A stretch of DNA of 64,000 nucleotides from Buddleja alternifolia (lineage: Eukaryota; Streptophyta; Magnoliopsida; Lamiales; Scrophulariaceae). The position numbers and the translations under genes are program-made. The stretch lies in contig CM033408.1 of NCBI GenBank assembly GCA_019426215.1, positions 11,411,077 through 11,475,076 on the forward strand, written 5' to 3'. Below the pieces are notes generated by a model. It worked only from the letters and a program-made list of their open reading frames with translations, had not been told where the DNA came from and ran no database searches. Below are positions 57,955 to 64,000 of the stretch, one piece after another; the stretch's first letter is position 1, and every line of letters begins with the position of its first letter.

Positions 57955-58047
57955 ATGGCATATGCTAAAGTACCTCAGTTGACCGAATCAAATTATGACT
58001 CATGGAAGGTCAAAATGTTTACCTATTTGTGTTCATGCGATGATGAT
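57955..58047 (+). pseudogene. SIRE-type gag, first 31 codons
   Basis: The frame reads MAYAKVPQLTESNYDSWKVK and on to CDDD, the conserved start of copia gag. It is cut at about 58047 by the second Athila-like element. The rest of the SIRE element must lie beyond the right window edge. Confidence 0.85.
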
Positions 58048-59717
58048 TGACACGCTAAAAGCTAACGTGCTATGATAGCAAGTGCACTAGACGTGTGTAG
58101 TAATAAGTGGACAAAAAGTCCGGGTTGTCGAACCACAAGGACTTGAATTCTAGTTCATGATTTTCGATAAAAGATAAGACAATTAAAGTAAAGTGCAAGA
58201 AAAAGATTAAGCAATTAACGAACCAAAGAGAAACGTACTATAGATTAAATCTCACGTATGATAAAATGACTAAGGCACATGCTACAACCAAATCTACTCG
58301 TCAATATATATGAGCTACTCTTCGAATTATTAGACTCCTATTGCTTTGGTGGAAACTCCTAAATTAACTATTACCCGATGTCTCGGCACATAATAATCCT
58401 ATGATTAATTGACGGTTCTCTAAATATGTCTATCCGAGAATCTAATCAAAAATCACGCATTAACGTTCTAGAGCTTCCCCGAACGAATCCGGCTAACAAC
58501 ACCCGGGAATCTTTACCTATTTCTAGGGCAATCCCTCATTTGTTTCGGATGATGTGTTAATTCTCTTGCACCCTAATCTATTTTCTCTGAACAACTAGAT
58601 TAGGCAAGATAGCAAGCATATGGTGATCAAACACATGATTGGAATAAAAGCATAGAATTAACACACAAAGCAATAGGAGAATTAATACAAAGAGCAACTT
58701 CACATATATTGATTCATAAATTTGGCCTTCACATGGCCTTAGTTCTACAATATTAGCCTCTCATCAAAGCCTTAAGAAAATCTAATACAAACATATACAT
58801 ACTCATGGAAATAAACATGTAAATGCAAATAATTAAAACTCCCTCAATTGATTGATGATGGATCTTTGCTTTTGATCTTCAATCCTTAGCTCCTCTCTCT
58901 TTGTTCCCCTCCAAAAGTGATGAAGAAAAATGGTGATGAATGATGATGAGTGAAAAGTGATGGACCAAATGCCTCTCTCTCCCTCCTCTCCCAGATGTGT
59001 TCGGTCCAATTGTCCTCAAATATCCTTAAGAAGACCACCAAAATCAGCTCCTCATGTGTATGTCCCCCCTAGTGTCCCCTCCACTACTCTTAAAGTGAGT
59101 AGTATAAAATTCCCTAAAGTAGATCTAGTAAGAAACATACTTATGACATCCCCCCCATACATGTGATGACCTCTTGGCTTTAAATGTTCCATTCCCCCAT
59201 CAAATGATGATATTTTGGCTGAAAGGAATCAAATCTCGGATGTGGCCACGCCTAGGCGCGGGATTTATGGCGCTCGGGCGCCCAAATCAGAATGTTGGGA
59301 GTATTTGCCTCTGTCTGGCGCAGTAATTGTATTTCCTTCATAACTCTCTCCACAAAACTCTGATTTGGATGATTCAAGTCCTCATTTGAAGCTAACACAT
59401 AGTTCTACAACTTTGTAGAAGGAAACTTCATCCAATTCAGTCTCTAAAAATAATAAAATATCGCTCGAACGTGGAAACTGGTGCAGATACGGCGCCCAGG
59501 CGTGGGCAAGATGGCGCCTAGGCGTAGGGGTGCATAGCAATTTGGCCTAAACTTGTTTTATACGTCATTTTTCATCCCGTTCTTTGATTGTATCCATTTA
59601 AGACCTGAAATCACTTAATGCACGAATTAAACGCACATGTGGCAAGAATCAAGCGATAAATGAACCTAAGACATAAATGCAAAGGGGCTTAAAAACACGT
59701 AAAAATGCCTCTTATCA
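58048..59717 (-). repeat. 3' LTR of the second Athila-like element
   Basis: On the minus strand it starts TGATAAGAGGCATTTTTACG at 59717, directly after the polypurine tract, and probably ends GCGTGTCA at 58048, where SIRE gag resumes. The left end could be up to seven bases further left. It carries two GC-rich GGCGC-type modules (59248-59293 and 59490-59530). Confidence 0.8.
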
Positions 59718-61354
59718 ACACCCCCACACTTATCAATTGCTCGTCCTCGAGCAATAAGAGTTCTAAGATAAGGAAACATCATCAATCAAAGAGAGAAACA
59801 AAAAGAAAACTACCTAACTCACTTTCGTGGAGTAAACGGTTGCATTTAGCGAATGCAACAAGCCTTTGAACCTTTGAGTTACCTCAAAGGACGAGTTATA
59901 GTCTCGTGAGGGTTTGTAGACGATATACCCACAAAATCGAAAGATTTTCAACCCCGATCACTCAACGTAAATTACAATGATTAATAGCACACAATGGTAT
60001 GAATTCATCTGTTTAAGCTCATATTACAAATATATACACATCACACATTTGCTCATGTTACGCCTTAACATTGAAAAGATCATCCTAAGGGTGTAGTGTA
60101 ATAAATCTCAAGTATTATAGTCAAGTGGCATTCTTACCACTTTTCAAACATTAACCCCATATTTATCAACTTTTGATTATTCACATGGTACGAGAATTGA
60201 ATACAACTTCATAGCCACTTAAAAATTTATCACTTCATTCCACTTTCGGATTTATCTTATGCACTTTCAACTCGAAACATTAGAGGCTAGACCATGTGCA
60301 ATGTTTGATCCTCTTAGGCTTTCTATGACACCCGTGTAACGAGTTTTAGGCCAATAACTCCTAAACCAGATGGCTTTAGGGTATCAAATGTGGAGACATT
60401 CCTAAGGGCTTAATCACTCGAGTGTCAAAGGCCACAAAATCAAACTAGGTCCTTATTCACTTAACACTTGCATTGGCTTGAGCTTAGCTCAAATTAGCAA
60501 AATAGTACAGTATTCTAGGCATGGTGCTCTTCGCCCCCAGTATCTATTAAGCCTGACTTTTTTCAGTCATACCAATGTTCAACCTCTTTTTATTATTATT
60601 AAGCACACGAAGTTAACGTTCTCAACTCATAACACATGTGAAAATTCTAAGTTGATATTTCCGGGATCAAGCCTTTAAGTGTTTCAAAATGATTGCCCAC
60701 TCAACTCCTCTACCTTCGATTTAGGTGCATATGTGAATCATCTTAAGGTTAATCTAGTCTAGTTAGGATCCCATAAGCAAGGAACGATATGTATAGCCAT
60801 TAAAAACCAAATTGATAGAGAAAACATACCATGTATTCAAATTAACCATACTCAATGCCTCAAGTGAAGGGTTGAAATTCTATCCAAAAAAATAAATTAA
60901 AATTGCACACATTTCACATGTAGAGGTACAGCACCCCCCAAACTTGACCAAACTTGGACCGAAATATGTAAAATATGAATCAACATGACTATAATGGATC
61001 TAGTATACCCCCCACACTTATCATGAACATTGTCCCCAATGTTTGAAAAAGAAAAGGGCAAAGTACACGTCACCATAGGGAAGCTGAAAAGTAAACCCGA
61101 GTCCACTTAAGGCAATCAAGTCCACGGATGGCAATCACTGTGTCGATCACTACATAGGTAAACAAATGCTAGCCATACAGAGCATCAAACATTGGATAGA
61201 ATAGAATAAAACAAAACGAGATAAACAAAAAAAATGAGAAACATGCATGGAAGGAAAACATCAAGCATCCAAACATAAAACATAAAATCCAACATCCCAA
61301 CAAAAGATATCCAAAAAATAAAAGAAACATGCATGGAAATAAAACAAGATAAGC
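59718..61354 (-). other. 3' noncoding region of the second Athila-like element
   Basis: There is no plausible gene. It contains the polypurine tract at its left end, the conserved structured segment at 59817-59942, and AT-rich sequence. CCCCCACACTTATCATGAACATTGT near 61010 is a second purine-tract-like motif on the minus strand, as also seen in the first element near 9120. Confidence 0.8.
59827..59932 (-). other. Candidate cloverleaf RNA structure, second copy
   Basis: The same four helices as at 9953-10058 can be drawn. They are a closing stem (59926-59932 with 59827-59834, one bulge), ACGAG/CTCGT (59891-59907), CCTTTGAG/CTCAAAGG around the loop GTAA (59871-59890) and GTTGCAT/ATGCAAC around seven bases (59839-59859). 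The third stem is 8 bp with a GNRA-type tetraloop. Confidence 0.5.
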
Positions 61355-62662
61355 CTAATCGGTGGTGCCAAAACGGTCAATGTAATCCTCATCCTCGCCG
61401 CCGAGATCATCCAAATCAATCAACAGGCTACCCTCATCATTATGAGCCTCATCATCACCTTCGTCAGGAACGAGAGCACCTGACTCGTGCATATCTGCGG
61501 GCTGCTGAGGCGGGGGGTGCGGGTAAGGTGGAGGAGCAGAATAATCAAACGGCCCCCAACCGACAAACGCATCATGCTCTACAAAAAGCTGACGGAAATA
61601 AGCACAAGTGTCGGACATGACCACCCTCATCTCATCTCGCAACTCCTCCCTCAATTCATCCTTTAATTGTCTAATGGCGGCGGCATCCATAGGTGGAAAC
61701 TGTGGGGAGCTAGTAGACTGGGATGAAGACGGGCGAGGCCTCTTTGAAGTAGCTGGTGGTGGAGGAGCCTGGGAGTCGTCATCGACCACGGTGAGATAAG
61801 AACCAAGAAGCTCAGTACGCTCCAAAGGAAATGTGGGAACCTTAGCCGCCTTGCATAAAGCTGTGATCAGTGACGGGAGAATGATGGGAATCTTCCGAGT
61901 GGGACCTTCTCCCTTTTGCTTAGCCAATTCTTTGTTAATCAATGGCCCTAACTCATTCTTCAACTTCCTAAAGTGGTCCGTCAAAGACTTGTGGATTACC
62001 CGGGCAAAGTCCACAGCTTTCTTGGACATAATAGCGTAGATGAGGGTGGCCCGTTCCTTGTTTGCCTCTGATCGATTGGTACTCGGCATTAAATTGAATC
62101 GGATGAAGTCGAGCCAGAAAGCAGCCTCGGGTAATAGAGCCCTACGGGGGACATGAGCTTCTCCGGGTACCCATTCCCACCCCTCTCGGCCAATAACCTG
62201 CAAAATATCCGACAGGCTAACTCGGAGGCGCCCTGCATTGTAAAGAGTGGTGAACTCGCATGTCTGAGGGGTCGGGGTGCCTATGCTCTCCCTAATCTGT
62301 CTCAACTCATAATTGACATGTTTGCCCCGGACCAAAAGGGTAGTCCCCAGCCATCCTCGTGTCTCAATCTCATCATAAACCCCGGAGCTGAAGAATTCCA
62401 GAACCCAAGGAAGATGAATGGCCTCGGGCTTTTGACAGAAAAACTGTAAGCGATGAAATTGTATCAATTCGTGCACAGAGGGCTGTCCCCGGGTGGTTAA
62501 ATAGTGCTCCTTAATAAGGGTGCGGGGGGTGCTCAAACTCTGACACATAATTTGGACTTGGGGGTTTTCAAAACGGGTATTATCGGGAGTCTCGGGCTCA
62601 TTAGAGGAACCCTCACCCACTTTTTTCTTACCCTTGGACGGTCTGTTGGTAGTTCTCGTCAT
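61355..62662 (-). CDS. Env-position ORF of the Athila-like element (putative plant transposon protein)
   Basis: A 435-residue frame from the ATG at 62662; an upstream TTG in frame is ignored. It starts with a basic segment (TNRPSKGKKKVGEG), followed by a globular part (LTTRGQPSVHELIQFHRLQFF, LRQIRESIGTPTPQTCEF, FWLDFIRFNLMPSTNRSEAN). It ends with a proline-rich linker, a helical stretch (IRQLKDELREELRDEM) and an acidic tail (DEGDDEAHNDEG). This is the plant family called putative plant transposon protein, found after pol in Athila-type elements. I see no signal peptide or strong membrane span, so a true envelope role is doubtful. The frame is intact. Its function is unknown. Confidence 0.82.
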   Translation of the reverse strand: MTRTTNRPSKGKKKVGEGSSNEPETPDNTRFENPQVQIMCQSLSTPRTLIKEHYLTTRGQPSVHELIQFHRLQFFCQKPEAIHLPWVLEFFSSGVYDEIETRGWLGTTLLVRGKHVNYELRQIRESIGTPTPQTCEFTTLYNAGRLRVSLSDILQVIGREGWEWVPGEAHVPRRALLPEAAFWLDFIRFNLMPSTNRSEANKERATLIYAIMSKKAVDFARVIHKSLTDHFRKLKNELGPLINKELAKQKGEGPTRKIPIILPSLITALCKAAKVPTFPLERTELLGSYLTVVDDDSQAPPPPATSKRPRPSSSQSTSSPQFPPMDAAAIRQLKDELREELRDEMRVVMSDTCAYFRQLFVEHDAFVGWGPFDYSAPPPYPHPPPQQPADMHESGALVPDEGDDEAHNDEGSLLIDLDDLGGEDEDYIDRFGTTD

Positions 62663-63494
62663 TTGCAACAACAATTATCAACTTCTTAACTACTCAAATC
62701 AACCCAAATGCAACCAACCAAATACAACAATCTTCAACGCCCAACACACACCAAAATCAGAGCAACCCACACTTGGCAACAATCCACAAATTCAATTTCA
62801 ACCCACAAATTGATAACAACCCACGGATTTAGCAACAATAGACCATCCAATTCAACAACATCAACCCCCAATTTTTTATTACAACCCACAAATTCAATTT
62901 CAAGCTCTCAAATGCAATAACAACAAAAAATTCAATCTACAATCGGCCAATGCCCCAATTAATCCTCAATATATAACGCAAGGCACCTACTCGTCGGCTA
63001 TGAATCGGAAATGGAAGAAGGGTAAAGCCAAAACTCACCTTTTATCCCCAAAATTTTCGCACCGAGTCGATGTGAAAGAAGAGCCTCTTGTGCAACGAAT
63101 TATGTTGATGGAAAGTGGCGGTGAAATACGGTGGAAATGGCCGGAAATGGTGAGGAAATCGCCGGAAATCGCGTGGGAGAGGAGTTGTGAAGATTTTGGG
63201 AGAATTTTGACCGTTTTGACCCACATATGTGTTAAATTCAGAATCGGGCGCCTAGGCGCCTGATTTCTCGGCGCTTGGGCGCGCAGTTCTGAATAGTTTT
63301 GTAACCAATTTCATTTCCTGTTTCAAAAGGGAAGAGACAAAACACTTAAAACACAAACTAACAAAGATGTAAGGTTAGAAAATAAAGCAACAAACGGAAT
63401 AATAAGGGAAAAAGAAAAGGAAACGGAAAGAAAACATGGGTTGCCTCCCAAGAAGCGCTAGTTTAGAGTCATTAGCTCGACTGAAAGCGAAGAA
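62663..63494 (-). other. Spacer between pol and the env-position ORF
   Basis: There is no gene. It holds the post-stop hairpin pair (63433-63482), the palindrome GGCGCCTAGGCGCC within a GC-rich module at 63245-63290, and AC-rich leader text nearer the ORF. A splice site for a subgenomic RNA might be here; none is obvious. Confidence 0.7.
63433..63482 (-). other. Post-stop double hairpin, second copy
   Basis: On the minus strand, just after the pol stop, AGTCG can pair with TGACT around AGCTAA. This is followed by GCGCTTCTTGGGAGGCAACCCA, where TGGG pairs with CCCA around AGGCAA. It matches the arrangement at 8947-8998 in the first element. Confidence 0.55.
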
Positions 63495-64000
63495 TCACGA
63501 AGGGTCCGCGAGGATGAAGGACTCTTTGTCTCTTGGTCCATCCATCCCTAAGTAAGGTTTTAGACATTGAGCGTTGACCAAGAAAGTATGTCCTTTATCT
63601 GTTGTAAGCTCGACGGCGCCGGATGGATAGACCTGGGAAATCAAAAATGGTCCCGACCATCGAGACTTAAGCTTCCCGGGGAAGAGTCGGAGTCGAGAGT
63701 TGTATAGCAACATCCGCTCTCCCTTGTGGAATTCCCGGGGGAGAATATGTTTGTCATGCCACATTTTGGTCCGCTCCTTATAGAGTTTTGCGTTCTCATA
63801 GGCAAGATGACGCCATTCTTCGAGCTCGTTGAGTTGTAGCAAACGTTGTGTACCTACAGTTTGAGAGTCAAAATTTAGAAACTTAATGGCCCAATAAGCA
63901 CGATGCTCGAGTTCAACGGGCAAGTGACATGTTTTACCAAAAACAAGACGATACGGGGACATGCCAATTGGGGTTTTATAGGCGGTCCGATAAGCCCAAA
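63495..64000 (-). CDS. Athila-like integrase C-terminus, partial
   Basis: The frame is open from the window edge ([21 protein letters not shown]) to the stop at 63495, with about 168 residues visible. It is the end of integrase and the C-terminal region ([41 protein letters not shown]), parallel to the end of the gag-pol at 3758-8938. The catalytic part is outside the window. No lesion is seen in this portion. Confidence 0.93.
   Translation of the reverse strand, partial: WAYRTAYKTPIGMSPYRLVFGKTCHLPVELEHRAYWAIKFLNFDSQTVGTQRLLQLNELEEWRHLAYENAKLYKERTKMWHDKHILPREFHKGERMLLYNSRLRLFPGKLKSRWSGPFLISQVYPSGAVELTTDKGHTFLVNAQCLKPYLGMDGPRDKESFILADPS

Larger units (their letters stand above)
58048..64000 (-). 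mobile_element. Second Athila-like Ty3/gypsy element, 3' half
   Basis: Read on the minus strand from the window edge: the end of integrase, a spacer, an env-position ORF, a 1.6-kb noncoding region, a polypurine tract (reverse complement of ACACCCCCACACTTAT, 59718-59733) and a 3' LTR. The C-terminal integrase text is close in type to that of the element at 1728-11644, and both share structured 3' segments, but the LTRs look unrelated. It is inserted in SIRE gag. The 5' LTR, gag and most of pol are outside the window, so age and target duplication cannot be judged. Confidence 0.92.

Overview
The window is nuclear DNA from a flowering plant, almost certainly a eudicot. The evidence is spliced genes with GT-AG introns, a two-exon pentatricopeptide gene very close to Arabidopsis At4g20740 (EMB3131), a plastid-targeted gene, and a dense nest of plant transposon families (Athila, SIRE and other copia, L1-type LINE, MULE, CACTA, DUF1985-Ulp1). 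No prokaryotic, organellar, tRNA, rRNA or CRISPR feature was seen. I cannot name the species.

Layout. 1-14581: an old, frameshifted Ty1/copia element, split by a young 9.9-kb Athila-type Ty3/gypsy element (1728-11644) with 1483-bp LTRs, a GTTGT target duplication, a tRNA-Asp primer site and one 1726-residue gag-pol frame. 14582-15676: unassigned sequence. 15677-19811: a SIRE-like copia deletion derivative with a TACAC target duplication and a palindromic interior. 19812-22132: degenerate sequence with a possible LTR. 22160-28262: a LINE with both ORFs open. 28391-30016: a small plastid membrane protein gene. 32857-36250 (minus): the EMB3131-like PPR gene. 37178-40630: a broken DUF1985-Ulp1 gene. 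41371-42935: a broken F-box/FBD gene. 43312-49408: a MULE with 190-bp terminal inverted repeats and a 9-bp target duplication, carrying a broken transposase and a convergent GRF zinc-finger gene. About 49637-55188 (minus): a CACTA element with one recognisable end. 55189-56341: a copia LTR fragment. 56342-58047: a SIRE LTR, primer site and start of gag. 58048-64000 (minus): the 3' half of a second Athila-like element with an env-position ORF.

Only the plastid protein gene and the PPR gene look like intact host genes; they occupy an island of about 8 kb. Most of the rest is mobile DNA in nested order. The youngest insertions, judged by near-identical repeats, are the Athila element and the MULE; the LINE also looks recent because it is open.

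The most interesting signal is a segment of about 106 bases near the 3' end of both Athila elements. It is conserved although their LTRs look unrelated, and it can fold by eye into a four-helix cloverleaf whose stems differ in sequence but stay paired. A second conserved hairpin pair lies just after the pol stop codon of both. Other notable points are the GRF zinc-finger gene in the position mudrB holds in MuDR, the palindromic SIRE derivative, and a duplicated splice acceptor in the plastid gene.
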